Source of the DNA: Chryseobacterium taklimakanense
Lineage (GTDB): Bacteria > Bacteroidota > Bacteroidia > Flavobacteriales > Weeksellaceae
Direction of reading: 5' to 3'
DNA length: 64,000 bases
NCBI RefSeq assembly: GCF_900187185.1
Contig: NZ_LT906465.1
Location: 558,001-622,000 of the forward strand
Shown: positions 27,953 through 37,327 of the stretch, piece after piece
Layout of the letters: each line of letters starts with the position of its first letter
How positions within the stretch are numbered: the first letter of the stretch is position 1
Made by a program: the position numbers and the translations under genes
Notes under the pieces: model-generated
What the model was told of the DNA's origin: nothing
The model's input: the letters and a program-made list of their open reading frames with translations, nothing else
The model's database searches: none

Positions 27953-30052
27953 TTATACTGTCTTTTTCGGTTTAATTTCTTTTGCAGCTTCACCGGCTGC
28001 TTTTTTCAGCTTTGAAACTTTTTGCCGGGTTTCTTCAGGCACTGCAGCCTTTTTCGCAGTGGTTTTAGCAGGTTTTTTTCCTGCCGCCGGTTTCTTTCCG
28101 TCTTTGATTTCTGAAGTTTCTGCGGCTGCTTTTTTCCTTCCTTCAGGCGTTTTCTTTTGTTTTAGAACCACACCTGCCAATGGCGGAAGTTTCAGTATAA
28201 TGGCATTCGGGCGGTACATCCACTCATCATCTTCTTCGTCAATGATCTCTGCCTTCACACCGCTGCCGCCGTATTTTTCATCATCGGAATTCAGGATCAC
28301 TTCCCAGTTTGTGCCTTCGTTCACACCGATTTTATAATCAAAAACCCGTGGCGTCAGGTTGAGCACGGTCATCGTCACCTCGTCCTCCTCTTTCCCTTTT
28401 CTTAAGTAAATATAAATGGAGTTGTTGCCGTCGTTAGCCTCCACCCATTCAAAACCACAGGGACTGAACTGGTTTTCGAAGAGCGATTTTTCGTCCCGGT
28501 AGAGGTGGTTAAGGTCTTTCACGAATTCCTGTAAACCCTTGTGCACCTTATGTTCCAGCAAATGCCAGTCGAGCGATTCTGCAAAACGCCATTCGCTGGT
28601 CTGTCCGAATTCATTACCCATAAATAGCAGTTTGGCAGGCGGCTGCGTGTACATATAGGTGTAGAGCGCCCGCAGGTTGGCAAATTTCTGCCACTCGTCG
28701 CCGGGCATTTTATAGATCATGCTCGCCTTGCCGTGCACCACCTCATCGTGGGAAAGCGGCATCATATAATTTTCATTATACATATACATTGACGGGAAGG
28801 TGAGCTTGTTGTGGTGGTATTTCCGGTTTATGGGATCTTCCTTAAAGTATTTCAGCGTATCGTGCATCCAGCCCATCATCCATTTCATTCCGAACCCGAT
28901 TCCGCCGTGGTGTACGGGTTTTGTAAGCATCGGGAAATCTGAACTTTCCTCGGCAATTGTAATCACATCCGGAAAATCCTTATAAACTGCGGTATTTAAA
29001 TCCTGCAAAAAATCTTTGGCCTCCAGGTTCACATTTCCGCCAAACATATTCGGAATCCATTCGCCTTCTTTCCTGGCATAATCAAGGTAAAGCATCGAGG
29101 TTACGGCATCTACCCGCAGACCGTCTGCATGGTAACGGTCGAGCCAGAACATCGCATTGGAGATTAAAAACGACTTCACTTCCGGCCGGCCATAATTGAA
29201 GATATGGGAATTCCACTGCGGATGGAAGCCTCTCCTTGGGTCTTCGTGTTCGTAAAGATGGGTGCCGTCGAAATAATGCAGACCATTGGCATCGCCCGGG
29301 AAATGCGAGGGAACCCAGTCCAAAATGACGCCGATTCCGTTTCTGTGAAGTTCATTGATTAAAAACATGAGATCCTGGGGTGAACCAAAACGCGAATTGG
29401 CTGCGAAGAACCCCGTGATCTGGTAGCCCCAACTGGGTTCGTACGGGTGTTCCATCACCGGCATGAATTCTACGTGCGTGAAACCCATCTCTTTGATGTA
29501 TGGCACCAAACTTTCGGCAATCTGGCGGTAACTCAGAAAACGCTCCGGATTGTCCGGACTGCGCATCCACGAGCCCAAGTGCAGCTCATATACGGAAAGC
29601 GGTGCTTCAAGGCTGTTTCTCTTCCAGCGGTCTGCCATCCAGCTGTCATCATTCCATTCGAACCACGTTGTTGAAATGAGTGATGCGGCCTGTAAATTCT
29701 GTTCCCAGCTCAGGGCGTAGGGATCGCTTTTCTCTAAAAGTTCGCCTTTGCCGGTGCGGATCGCATATTTGTAAACCGTGCCCCAGGATAAGCCGGGAAT
29801 AAAGCCTTCCCAAATTCCTGAACTGTCCCAGCGCGGATACAGCTTATGCACCCCGGAATGCCAGCCATTGAAGTTTCCAATGACGGAAACCTCCTTTGCG
29901 TTGGGTGCCCAAACTGCAAAATAAGTACCATCCTGATCTTCAACAGTTGCAGCGTGTGAACCGAATTTATCATAAAGGCGGTAGTGCTTACCTTCCCTGA
30001 AAAGATAAACATCCTGTTCGGAAAAAAGCGTGTGTGGCAGAACGTTTTGCAT
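27953..30052 (-). CDS. glgB: 1,4-alpha-glucan branching enzyme with Lys/Ala-rich tail
   Basis: 699 aa. Introduces alpha-1,6 branches into glycogen. Seen: N-terminal CBM48 (FAVWAPNAKEVSVIGNFNGW), GH13 catalytic barrel with region I DWVPSHFP, II DGLRVDAVTSM, III AEESSDFP and IV SHDEVVHGK, then the C-terminal beta domain ending about residue 630. Odd: the last roughly 65 residues are a Lys/Ala/Pro-rich, histone H1-like tail (KKPAAGKKPAKTTAKK), not part of the enzyme fold. First gene of the glg operon. Confidence 0.94.
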   Translation of the reverse strand: MQNVLPHTLFSEQDVYLFREGKHYRLYDKFGSHAATVEDQDGTYFAVWAPNAKEVSVIGNFNGWHSGVHKLYPRWDSSGIWEGFIPGLSWGTVYKYAIRTGKGELLEKSDPYALSWEQNLQAASLISTTWFEWNDDSWMADRWKRNSLEAPLSVYELHLGSWMRSPDNPERFLSYRQIAESLVPYIKEMGFTHVEFMPVMEHPYEPSWGYQITGFFAANSRFGSPQDLMFLINELHRNGIGVILDWVPSHFPGDANGLHYFDGTHLYEHEDPRRGFHPQWNSHIFNYGRPEVKSFLISNAMFWLDRYHADGLRVDAVTSMLYLDYARKEGEWIPNMFGGNVNLEAKDFLQDLNTAVYKDFPDVITIAEESSDFPMLTKPVHHGGIGFGMKWMMGWMHDTLKYFKEDPINRKYHHNKLTFPSMYMYNENYMMPLSHDEVVHGKASMIYKMPGDEWQKFANLRALYTYMYTQPPAKLLFMGNEFGQTSEWRFAESLDWHLLEHKVHKGLQEFVKDLNHLYRDEKSLFENQFSPCGFEWVEANDGNNSIYIYLRKGKEEDEVTMTVLNLTPRVFDYKIGVNEGTNWEVILNSDDEKYGGSGVKAEIIDEEDDEWMYRPNAIILKLPPLAGVVLKQKKTPEGRKKAAAETSEIKDGKKPAAGKKPAKTTAKKAAVPEETRQKVSKLKKAAGEAAKEIKPKKTV

Positions 30053-30695
30053 AGACCTGAAGTTTTGTTTGAAGGTTACAACCTACTAATTTACGAAGAT
30101 AAGGCTTTAAAGACCAATTAAATTATAAGAAAATGCTAATTTTTGGTTAAGAAAAACTTCACATAGTTCCCCCCGAAGATCGGACAGTGGGTTTAATTGG
30201 AAAAAACCTATTAAATTTACAATACGTCACATAGAGAAACTGCGAAGCACATCATGAACTCCATTAACAAAATAAAACCTTCGTGAATAAAATTCAATTC
30301 GCAGTTTAAGTTGAAGTTTGTCGCCTGCTACCCAAAACATACAAAATCAAACTTAACTTTTATGATTTGCTGTCCAAAATTTGGGGGAAACTATAATTAA
30401 ACCAATAAAAAGCTCCAAGGACTGCACTTTGCTAAATTTGAAATTATTCTGAGCGGGATATCTGCTTATCGCAGACTCGCCATTAAAAACTAACGCCGTC
30501 TGAAGTATTACTACCAAAGACTTTTGTGCAATCTTACCTGAATTGCAGACGGGTTTTTAAACACCATTGCTTAAACCGGTCTTTTCAAGGAGCGATTACT
30601 AAGATAAGAACAAAGAATTTAAGATAGTAATATGAAGTACAGACTTTATCTCGTTAGCGGCTAAAAACAACTTCGTTTTCGAGTAGGGGAATTGC
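30053..30695. other. gene-free stretch between glgB and the cassette array
   Basis: No credible ORF. Holds the glgB upstream region, a perfect 10-bp inverted repeat AAACTGCGAA/TTCGCAGTTT (30237-30246 and 30298-30307), and a second one, AAAAAC-x5-CCGTCTG/CAGACGGGTTTTT (30485-30502 and 30546-30558). The second contains TAACG in its bulge and could be a decayed cassette site. The array's tail arm (GGAATTGCAGGTAAC) ends at 30702 and has no partner here. Confidence 0.5.
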
Positions 30696-30892
30696 AGGTA
30701 ACGGGAAAGGGCTTGGCGAAGGCGGGGCTAAGAATGACAAAACTTCCAACTAAACCCGAACTTAGCAAAAACCATTTTCGTTTTTTCAAAATTACAAAAA
30801 ATAAAAAAACGTAATGGTTTTTTGCGGCTAAAAGTGCTGAAATCTTCTAAGTGATAACACTCCGCCCCGCTTTTGCCAAACCCATGTTATCC
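30696..30892. repeat. attC-like hairpin S1 (array tail, long form)
   Basis: 197 bp. Left core AGGTAAC, right core GTTATCC. Outer arms ACGGGAAAGGGCTTGGCG / CCAAACCCAT; inner hairpin AACCATTTTCGTTTTTT / AAAAAAACGTAATGGTT. Subfamily A (with S5, S10, S13). Its right arm pairs with the left arm of S2 (14 of 16), bounding C1; its left arm is orphaned, marking the array's end. Confidence 0.88.
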
Positions 30893-30901
30893 GTAGTGCT
30901 T

Positions 30902-31351
30902 TTAGTCTGCTGGTTTTGTATAAGTTACAATGTCAATTCCAATTCCATTTGGGTCTTTAATTGCAAAATGTCTGTCGCCCCAAAGTTCGTCTCGGATTTC
31001 AAACTCCATTGAGACACCTTTTTCTTTCAGCCTTTTATAAATTTCGTCCACATTTTCAACTTCTATAGTCAAATAAACACCTTTTCCGTTAAATGCTGAT
31101 TGGAAAATAGGTTTTTGACTTGGATGGTTCGGTTGCAAAAAACTGATTTCTGACGAATTGTTTGGTGTGTGCAAAAGAATATAAAATTCATTTTCAAAAC
31201 TCACTCCAAAGTCCAACACTTCTTTGTAGAATTTTTTGGTTTCACTTAATTTTTCTGTAATAATTCCTGCGTTAAGTTTCATTTTGTTTGTAGTTTGTGC
31301 ATTTGAAATTCCAAAAAGCAAAACAAATGCGGTTAATAATATCGTTTTCAT
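30902..31351 (-). CDS. secreted VOC (glyoxalase/bleomycin-resistance fold) protein
   Basis: 149 aa. Seen: signal peptide ending SNAQ (cleavage about residue 19), then one VOC domain with paired beta-alpha-beta-beta-beta modules, ending HFAIKDPNGIGIDIVTY, the usual metal-site strand. Known: VOC proteins are small metal-dependent lyases, dioxygenases or drug binders; a periplasmic form is unusual but common in Bacteroidetes. Second gene of cassette C1, 66 bp after the AraC-type regulator, which may control it. Confidence 0.85.
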   Translation of the reverse strand: MKTILLTAFVLLFGISNAQTTNKMKLNAGIITEKLSETKKFYKEVLDFGVSFENEFYILLHTPNNSSEISFLQPNHPSQKPIFQSAFNGKGVYLTIEVENVDEIYKRLKEKGVSMEFEIRDELWGDRHFAIKDPNGIGIDIVTYTKPAD

Positions 31352-31417
31352 TATAATCGATTTTGTTTTACAAATTTAGTTTGAGATTAACAGCTGGAAT
31401 TGTAAAAATCGGACAAA

Positions 31418-32221
31418 CTAACGGAACGCTTCGGAAGGAGTTATTCCATAGAATGTTTTGAAGTTTTTAATAAAGTGTGCTTGGTCAAAAAAACCAACGT
31501 CAAAATAAAGTTTATTATTTTTCAAACTTTGTTGGGAAGGTTTTGCATTTAAAATGTATTGAAAGCGAATAACGTTACTAAAAGATTTTGCTGTTGTTCC
31601 AATATAGTAATCAAAAATTCTTCGTAATTGTCGAGCACTTAAACCTGTATCCAAATCTTTTTCTGTATCTAAGAAACCTTTTTTTTGAAAAATTAGAATT
31701 AGTGAGTTCAAAAAACGCTGGTCTAATTCTATGTTTTGATTATGAATAACCTCTAGAAATTTTTTGTTCAATTTTTTTGAAATATCTTCAAATGAAGTTC
31801 TTGGTTTTATTTCGGAACATATCCAATTATAAATTTCGGGATTTATATTTTTCAGTTCCTGTGAGTGATTACTCAATTTTTTAGCGTTTATTCCGAATAA
31901 TATTGGAAAAGCAGTTGGCAAAAAACGAATGCCGATATAATTAAACTCTTTTCCTATGTTGAATTCAGTAAATTTTCTACAAAATCCCATAACAAAACTC
32001 TCCTCAGGTTGTTTATTGTCAAAAAAAATATCAATACAACCATCAGAAACAACACAATAATTGAAATCTTCTGATAATTTTCTTTTGGTTTTCAGTTGCC
32101 AAAAACAGTAAACAAAATTTTGGATTTCGTTTTTTGGATGAATTTCTTGATAAGTTATTTCTCCGTCATTTTTAGAAACTGTCGGTTGAATTGGTTTGTA
32201 GTATTTTCTTATTGTTTCCAT
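31418..32221 (-). CDS. AraC-family transcriptional regulator (DUF6597 type)
   Basis: 267 aa. Seen: an N-terminal sensor domain starting IHPKNEIQNFVYCFWQLK (the DUF6597/cupin-like module) and a C-terminal AraC DNA-binding domain (LSARQLRRIFDYYIGTT, then DVGFFDQAHFIKNFKTFYGITPSE). First gene of C1 in the array's reading direction; likely local regulator of the VOC gene (inference). No core site lies between the two, so C1 is a true two-gene cassette. Confidence 0.87.
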   Translation of the reverse strand: METIRKYYKPIQPTVSKNDGEITYQEIHPKNEIQNFVYCFWQLKTKRKLSEDFNYCVVSDGCIDIFFDNKQPEESFVMGFCRKFTEFNIGKEFNYIGIRFLPTAFPILFGINAKKLSNHSQELKNINPEIYNWICSEIKPRTSFEDISKKLNKKFLEVIHNQNIELDQRFLNSLILIFQKKGFLDTEKDLDTGLSARQLRRIFDYYIGTTAKSFSNVIRFQYILNAKPSQQSLKNNKLYFDVGFFDQAHFIKNFKTFYGITPSEAFR

Positions 32222-32248
32222 TTTCTACGGGAGTTTTGATAGCATTAC

Positions 32249-32442
32249 GCATAACGGGAAAGGGGCTTTGCGAGGTGCGGGCTACTGCAAACCGAAAGTC
32301 GGGAGGAGAACCAATCTCTAGCAAAAACCATTTTCATTTTTTTCAAATTTACAAAAAAAAATGAAATGGTTTTTTGCGGTTACTGCTTACAAATTTTCTG
32401 AGATTTCCTTCAACCCCGCATCTTGCAAAACCCATGTTATGC
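32249..32442. repeat. attC-like hairpin S2 (long form)
   Basis: 194 bp, cores GCATAAC / GTTATGC. Arms GGGGCTTTGCGAGGTGCGGG / CCCGCATCTTGCAAAACCC, subfamily B (with S6, S9, S15). Inner hairpin AAAACCATTTTCATTTTTT. Right arm GTTATGCGATGTTTT pairs with the S3 left arm at 14 of 15, the mismatch at position 11. Confidence 0.88.
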
Positions 32443-32451
32443 GATGTTTTT

Positions 32452-33351
32452 TTAATATTCATAAGAGTAATATTCATCCTTTTTACCCTTTGTTTTTAAT
32501 ATGATATATTCTTTCATCAATTGTATTTTGTCGTATTTAGGTTCTTTAATTATTTTGTTGTCGGTATTTATTAAGCCTTTTTTACCATTCTGTTCAATTA
32601 TAAAATATCTCCAATTTTGTGATGAAATTAAATTGTCAAATTTTACAGGAATAATAATTTCATTCATAGAATTAATTAAACCATATTTATTATTTTGTTT
32701 TATGATTTGATAATATTTTTCGTCAACTGAAAAGTGTCTTGCTGTATTTACAAATGAAATATTCTCATCTAAAACAATTGTATTTGTGGGATTTAAAAGG
32801 TCTAAAATTAATGGTTTATTATTTTTTGTTGCAAATATTTTATAATTATCTTCTGTATAAAAAATGTATTCTTCAGGAAAAATCATATTACCGTTGATAT
32901 CGAAAACTCCACAATAACCATTTTTATTTTCTGTTAAATAAAAATCATCATTTTTATTTGATGAAACTCTTTTATATTTTACTGGAAGTATAATTTTTCC
33001 ACTAGTATCAGTTAAGCCGAATTCTGAATTTTTAGTCCAAAGTATAAAACGATTATTATCTCTGGGAAGAATGTATTTAAATTGTAATGGAATAATTTCT
33101 TTATTCTCAATATTTACAATTCCATTGTTGTCGCCTTTTCTGACGATAAAAACTGAATTTTTATATTCGATAAAATCATAATTGAAAGGAATTATTGTTT
33201 TATTTAAACTGTCTACAATTCCATAAAGATTGTTTTTCCTTTCTAAATATATATTTTCGTCAATTTTAGATTTAAAATTCTGTCCAAACAACATATTTAT
33301 GGTTGCAAATAGAATTAAAATCAGAAATGTTCTATTAATAACGGTTTTCAT
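32452..33351 (-). CDS. WG-repeat protein with signal peptide (cassette C2)
   Basis: 299 aa from the ATG at 33351; longer in-frame starts run into the core of S3 and would disappear on cassette movement. Seen: signal peptide ending LFGQ, then about seven WG/KWG repeats (pattern NxYGIVDSxNKxIIPxxYD, here NNLYGIVDSLNKTIIPF, GDNNGIVNIENKEIIPL, GKKGLINTDNKIIKEP). Known: WG repeats form solenoids, probably for ligand or surface binding; exported. Function unknown. Confidence 0.85.
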   Translation of the reverse strand: MKTVINRTFLILILFATINMLFGQNFKSKIDENIYLERKNNLYGIVDSLNKTIIPFNYDFIEYKNSVFIVRKGDNNGIVNIENKEIIPLQFKYILPRDNNRFILWTKNSEFGLTDTSGKIILPVKYKRVSSNKNDDFYLTENKNGYCGVFDINGNMIFPEEYIFYTEDNYKIFATKNNKPLILDLLNPTNTIVLDENISFVNTARHFSVDEKYYQIIKQNNKYGLINSMNEIIIPVKFDNLISSQNWRYFIIEQNGKKGLINTDNKIIKEPKYDKIQLMKEYIILKTKGKKDEYYSYEY

Positions 33352-33359
33352 AAAATATC

Positions 33360-33491
33360 GCATAACGTTTTCGGGCTTTGCGTTCGGGCGGGTTTCGGAG
33401 CACAAAACTGTCAACCAGCACTGAACTTAAATAGAAGCACAAAGCTCTAAGATTGCACGTCACCCCGCCTGACGCAAAACCCGTGTTAGCA
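33360..33491. repeat. attC-like hairpin S3 (short form)
   Basis: 132 bp, cores GCATAAC / GTTAGCA. Arms CGGGCTTTGCG...GGCGGG / CCCGCCTGACGCAAAACCCG; no inner A/T hairpin. Right arm GTTAGCACCAGTTTT pairs with the S4 left arm 14 of 15, mismatch at position 11. Confidence 0.85.
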
Positions 33492-33500
33492 CCAGTTTTT

Positions 33501-34409
33501 CTATTCATTTTGCATTATATTTTGTCTTAGTTGTTCAAGGTCACTAGGGTCGTCAAGTCTATGTATCATACTGTGACAATTACTGCACAAAACCGCAAAA
33601 TCTGTTTGAATATTAATTTGAAATTGTCCAATTCCTAAATTGGCAATCGGTGTTAAATGATGAGCCGCTATGAACTGACGGCCAAGTTCACCATACTTGT
33701 CAACAAAGTTGAAGTCACAAGCCTCACAAATATATCCTTTAAAATCTTTTACTTTTTTTGAAACACCTGAATTACGTTCTATTCTAAAATGAAGTCGATA
33801 TTGTTTTTTTTCAATTGCAGTTAAGTCTTTCTTTTCGTCAATTTGAGTGTCATTAAATGTTAGTTCTTCATATAAATGCAAAAAGCGAAGAACGTCTGCA
33901 GTTAATTCAGCGACATTTGGCAAATTGTCTGCGGAGTAATATTTAGCAATGATATTACCTGCCTTATAAAGTTTAGCGTTTGAACTATTAGAATTTAAGT
34001 CTATTTCTAACAGGTCATTTTCGTCAATATCAATTTTAGCTCTAAAGTCTTCGGCTCTTAATTTTAAAACATTCTTAGCGTCCCTTCTGTAATATTCTCT
34101 AACCTCAGTTACACCTTGGTTTAAAGATAAATATACACCAGACATATCCGATTTAAATAGAAAAACAGGATAGTAACCAGATTGAGGTGTGTCTGTAATT
34201 AATGTGTCTAAAATAGCTATCCAAGGATTATCTGTCCAGTTACCTTTACCTGGTGAGCCTGCCACTTTATAGCGTGACTGGTCAGGTAAAATTTGAGCTA
34301 AAAGATTTGGGAATTCATTTCGCAGTCTGTCTGCAAGTTGATTACCTGCAAAAGTTAGTTGCTTTTGCGTCAAATAATTTTCAATTGGTTCTCTTAATAT
34401 TCTGTCCAT
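33501..34409 (-). CDS. HNH endonuclease with MrcB-type N-terminal domain (cassette C3)
   Basis: 302 aa. Seen: an N-terminal MrcB_N-like domain (KGNWTDNPWIAILD, then GYYPVFLFKSDMSGVYLSLNQG) and a C-terminal HNH nuclease (CEACDF, AAHHLTPIANLG, VLCSNCHSMIH) with paired Cys for zinc. Known: MrcB_N modules read modified DNA in type IV restriction systems, so this looks like a modification-dependent restriction enzyme. It ends the + strand side 9 bp after S3 and starts 9 bp before S4, filling its cassette tightly. Confidence 0.87.
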   Translation of the reverse strand: MDRILREPIENYLTQKQLTFAGNQLADRLRNEFPNLLAQILPDQSRYKVAGSPGKGNWTDNPWIAILDTLITDTPQSGYYPVFLFKSDMSGVYLSLNQGVTEVREYYRRDAKNVLKLRAEDFRAKIDIDENDLLEIDLNSNSSNAKLYKAGNIIAKYYSADNLPNVAELTADVLRFLHLYEELTFNDTQIDEKKDLTAIEKKQYRLHFRIERNSGVSKKVKDFKGYICEACDFNFVDKYGELGRQFIAAHHLTPIANLGIGQFQINIQTDFAVLCSNCHSMIHRLDDPSDLEQLRQNIMQNE

Positions 34410-34417
34410 AAAATTGG

Positions 34418-34548
34418 TGCTAACGTTCTCGGCTTGGCGATGTGGCGGATTTTTAGTACGAAAGTTCTATAGAAATACTGCTGTTGAACCTTGCACAAAT
34501 GTTTCATAGAAGCACTTCAGGCGCCATATTGCCAAACCGATGTTGTGG
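34418..34548. repeat. attC-like hairpin S4 (short form)
   Basis: 131 bp, cores TGCTAAC / GTTGTGG. Arms CGGCTTGGCGATGTGGCGG / GCGCCATATTGCCAAACCG, no inner A/T hairpin. Right arm GTTGTGGGCTGGGCT pairs with S5's left arm 13 of 15, mismatches at 10 and 11. Confidence 0.85.
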
Positions 34549-34561
34549 GCTGGGCTTCTTG

Positions 34562-36316
34562 TTACTGTCGTTTCAGTTCGTCTATCAGCCATATTAGTTT
34601 TTGTCTCGCTACTCCAATAATATCAATATACGTTCTGAATTGAACATCTTCTCTTTCGTTATGAGAGCTTATGTTCTCTTTTACCCGTCCACCTAGTAAA
34701 ATGATTTCTATCTTTTGATTGTGATAGTAAGTGTTTAAGTCGTCTCGATACTCAATTGCTTGTTTCTCTGTGTCTCTTGTTAGAGTGAAACTAGGTCTTT
34801 TAAATTCAATTAAGCAGAGTTGTCGGCTTAGATTACGACCGAACAATAAATCTGGTCTTTTATCAGGGTTGTCACCTTTATATTTTTTGTGCAACATTTT
34901 TTCAATAGCTTGTTTCATTCCAGTATCTGAAAAAATCACAGAATAGTCGTCACCAAGTAACCAAGTATTATTTTCAAAAGCTTTATGGATGGTCTTTTCA
35001 AGAGTTTTTGGATTATCAACTAAAATATTTAGTTCATCTAAAAACCTAAGTCGGTTTAATGCCTGACTTGTAACTATGCTCATTTCTAATAGTCCAAATT
35101 CAGAAAGAGCATCAGCAAATTTTTCTATGTCTCCGTCTCGTGTGTCTTGGATATTTTGAATTATGTCCCAGTAGTGGTCTTTTTCCATTGCAGAAACAGT
35201 TACAGAAATAACTGTGTTTATCCTGTCTTCTGTTTCACCATAGAATTTTTCTAGAACTTTGTATAAAGCCTTTTTAGCAAATGGTTGTTTATATTCAGGT
35301 AGTTTTTCGAGTTCTTTATTGATTTTACGCTGATACCTGGCTCTCGCCATTTTCATATCGGTAACAAAGACTTCATCAACTGAACTTTTCAACTTTTCCG
35401 TTGCCTCGGTTGTAACTTTCTGATATAATTTGCTGTTGTCAATTACAGCTCCAAAGTCGGCTGTCAAGTCTTCTTCTAAGTCATCACAAATCAATTCACC
35501 GTAAACTCTATTTTGTAATTTTTTCGGAATTATTTCGTCTTCTACCAAAAAATTTTGAGGTCTCCCAATGATTTTATTATTTACTCTTACTACAATGCCA
35601 GCTTGTTTTACAGGTTTTTCAGTAATTGTATAATTTAAAGTAGCCATCTTTCCATCGGGTAACTCTATTCTTTCAGAGTATGATTTTCCTTGCAAGTCAA
35701 GAACTCCAATGTTTTCGCCATTAATAGTTATGCTAAAATCTGTCTCACGACCGTAATCTCTAATTAATAATTCTTTTAGTCTGTCGGGGTTGGGATAGTT
35801 TAGATTTTGATTTAGCCCTTCAAGTGTGATTGTTGTTCCGTGTAAGTTCTCGTCACAGTCTTCAACTGAAATTGGTAGCGGAACTTTCTCTAAATCGTAA
35901 CCTGCTTTTGCTAATTCGTCCTTATTAATTACGATAATTGTCTTTTTACCTGCCGCAAATGTTTCAACCTTCATTTGAGTTGCAACCATTAGTCCTGCAA
36001 ACTTTCCAATTCCTTTGCGTCCTTTAACTTTTCTTTTTTTAAGGTAGGATATACTTCCCTTTCTTGAAGTTCGACTATTTGCAATGTTCAGATACTCGTT
36101 TCTAACTTCTTTTTCTTTCATACCTGAACCATTGTCTTTGATGGTTATTGTAGGATTAACTGTTAAGTCGTCAGGCAAAATAATATCTACATTTTCAGAG
36201 TCAGCATCATAAGAGTTGTCAATAAGTTCCTTACTCGCTTCTTCGATAGAGCGATATGTCTCACCGAGCAATTCGGCTAGTTTCGGGTCAATTTTAAAAT
36301 GTGCTGATTTATTCAT
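34562..36316 (-). CDS. GHKL ATPase fused to a PD-(D/E)XK-like nuclease (cassette C4)
   Basis: 584 aa. Seen: N-terminal GHKL/Hsp90-MORC ATPase with N-box EASKELIDNSYDAD (about residues 21-34), G1 DNGSGM, G2 KGRKGIGKFAG; a long helical middle; and a C-terminal DLLFGRN...CLIEFKRPSF (about residues 490-515) that reads as the D...ExK core of a PD-(D/E)XK nuclease. Known: MORC/GHKL ATPases clamp DNA, and nuclease fusions occur in phage defence. A defence role here is inference; lies beside the HNH cassette. Confidence 0.82.
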   Translation of the reverse strand: MNKSAHFKIDPKLAELLGETYRSIEEASKELIDNSYDADSENVDIILPDDLTVNPTITIKDNGSGMKEKEVRNEYLNIANSRTSRKGSISYLKKRKVKGRKGIGKFAGLMVATQMKVETFAAGKKTIIVINKDELAKAGYDLEKVPLPISVEDCDENLHGTTITLEGLNQNLNYPNPDRLKELLIRDYGRETDFSITINGENIGVLDLQGKSYSERIELPDGKMATLNYTITEKPVKQAGIVVRVNNKIIGRPQNFLVEDEIIPKKLQNRVYGELICDDLEEDLTADFGAVIDNSKLYQKVTTEATEKLKSSVDEVFVTDMKMARARYQRKINKELEKLPEYKQPFAKKALYKVLEKFYGETEDRINTVISVTVSAMEKDHYWDIIQNIQDTRDGDIEKFADALSEFGLLEMSIVTSQALNRLRFLDELNILVDNPKTLEKTIHKAFENNTWLLGDDYSVIFSDTGMKQAIEKMLHKKYKGDNPDKRPDLLFGRNLSRQLCLIEFKRPSFTLTRDTEKQAIEYRDDLNTYYHNQKIEIILLGGRVKENISSHNEREDVQFRTYIDIIGVARQKLIWLIDELKRQ

Positions 36317-36350
36317 ATTTTTCTTTTTCGGTGTCGTCTGTTAGCCTTGC

Positions 36351-36547
36351 CCACAACGGAAAAGGGCTTGGCGAAGGCGGAGATAAGAAGGACAAATTTT
36401 TCTACTAAACCCGAACTGAGCAAAAACCATTTTCGTTTTTTCAAAATTATTAAAAAATAAAAAACGAAATGGTTTTTTGCGGCTAAAAGTGCAAAAATCT
36501 TCAATGCAAGAGCCTTCACCCCCGCTTTTGCCAAACCCATGTTAGCC
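36351..36547. repeat. attC-like hairpin S5 (long form)
   Basis: 197 bp, cores CCACAAC / GTTAGCC, subfamily A, inner hairpin AACCATTTTCGTTTTTT / AAAAAACGAAATGGTT. Right arm GTTAGCCGCAGTAAT pairs with S6's left arm 14 of 15, mismatch at position 11. Confidence 0.88.
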
Positions 36548-36555
36548 GCAGTAAT

Positions 36556-37095
36556 TTAATTTTTGTCGTCCTTATTCAAACTTTTAGGGGATTCATATTC
36601 TCTAAAATTATAATTGGGGTTACCTCTGAAATTATAAGCATTTGTTGCGGACACTATTTTCCACTTATTTTTTAACTTTTTCAAGACTACTGTCAAATAT
36701 CCGGATTGTGTCGGTCCTGGCTTTCCATCCTTATTTTTAAATACTAAACCGCCCCAAATGCTGTATACAACCGCGGTTGTAGAATCAAAATAGCCAAAAA
36801 CAGGTTTTTCAATTAAAGTTTTACTTGTTGGGTCAATTAAAAATTTGCCCATTGCATGGAGTTCAACTATTTTTTTTCTACCCGTTGCTTTTAATCCTTC
36901 AACGGTAATAAAGGTTGCATTGTCCGCCCAAAGTTCGTCAAATAAATCCATTTTTTGTTCATAAAAATAAATTGTAACGCCATTGGCAATTCTTGTAATT
37001 TCTTCAGAATCTTTTTTCGATTGTCCAAATGAAAAATTGGAAATTAACATTACTATTAGAACGCAAATTGTGTTTCGCAGATTTAGTTTTTCCAT
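36556..37095 (-). CDS. secreted NTF2-like (DUF4440/SnoaL-type) protein (cassette C5)
   Basis: 179 aa. Seen: signal peptide ending FSFGQ (about residue 24), then an NTF2-like domain with LWADNATFITVEG, KATGRKKIVE and the final KKLKNKWKIVSATNAYN strand. Known: cone-shaped NTF2-like proteins bind small molecules or act as isomerases; exported forms are of unknown role. Single-gene cassette. Confidence 0.82.
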   Translation of the reverse strand: MEKLNLRNTICVLIVMLISNFSFGQSKKDSEEITRIANGVTIYFYEQKMDLFDELWADNATFITVEGLKATGRKKIVELHAMGKFLIDPTSKTLIEKPVFGYFDSTTAVVYSIWGGLVFKNKDGKPGPTQSGYLTVVLKKLKNKWKIVSATNAYNFRGNPNYNFREYESPKSLNKDDKN

Positions 37096-37132
37096 GATTT
37101 CTAATTTTTAAACGGTTTTTTGGCATTATTGC

Positions 37133-37327
37133 GGCTAACGGAAAGGGGCTTTGCGAGGTGCGGGCTACTGCAACTGAAATTTCAAGAAGTGAACCCATCT
37201 CTAGCAAAAACTTTTTCCATTTTTAAAATTACGAAAAAACTAAAAAATGGAAAAGTTTTTGCGGGTATTTTCTAGAATTTTTCTGAGATTTCCTTCAACC
37301 CCGCATCTTGCAAAACCCATGTTATCT
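37133..37327. repeat. attC-like hairpin S6 (long form)
   Basis: 195 bp, cores GGCTAAC / GTTATCT, subfamily B; inner hairpin AACTTTTTCCATTTTT / AAAAAATGGAAAAGTT, different in sequence from S1 or S5 but again self-complementary. Right arm GTTATCTGCAGGCGT pairs with S7's left arm 14 of 15, mismatch at position 11. Confidence 0.88.

Noticed and set aside
31352-31417. A hidden core site between the AraC and VOC genes
   Set aside because: TTAACAG and CTAACGG occur but there is no hairpin, and the C1 end arms already pair across both genes.
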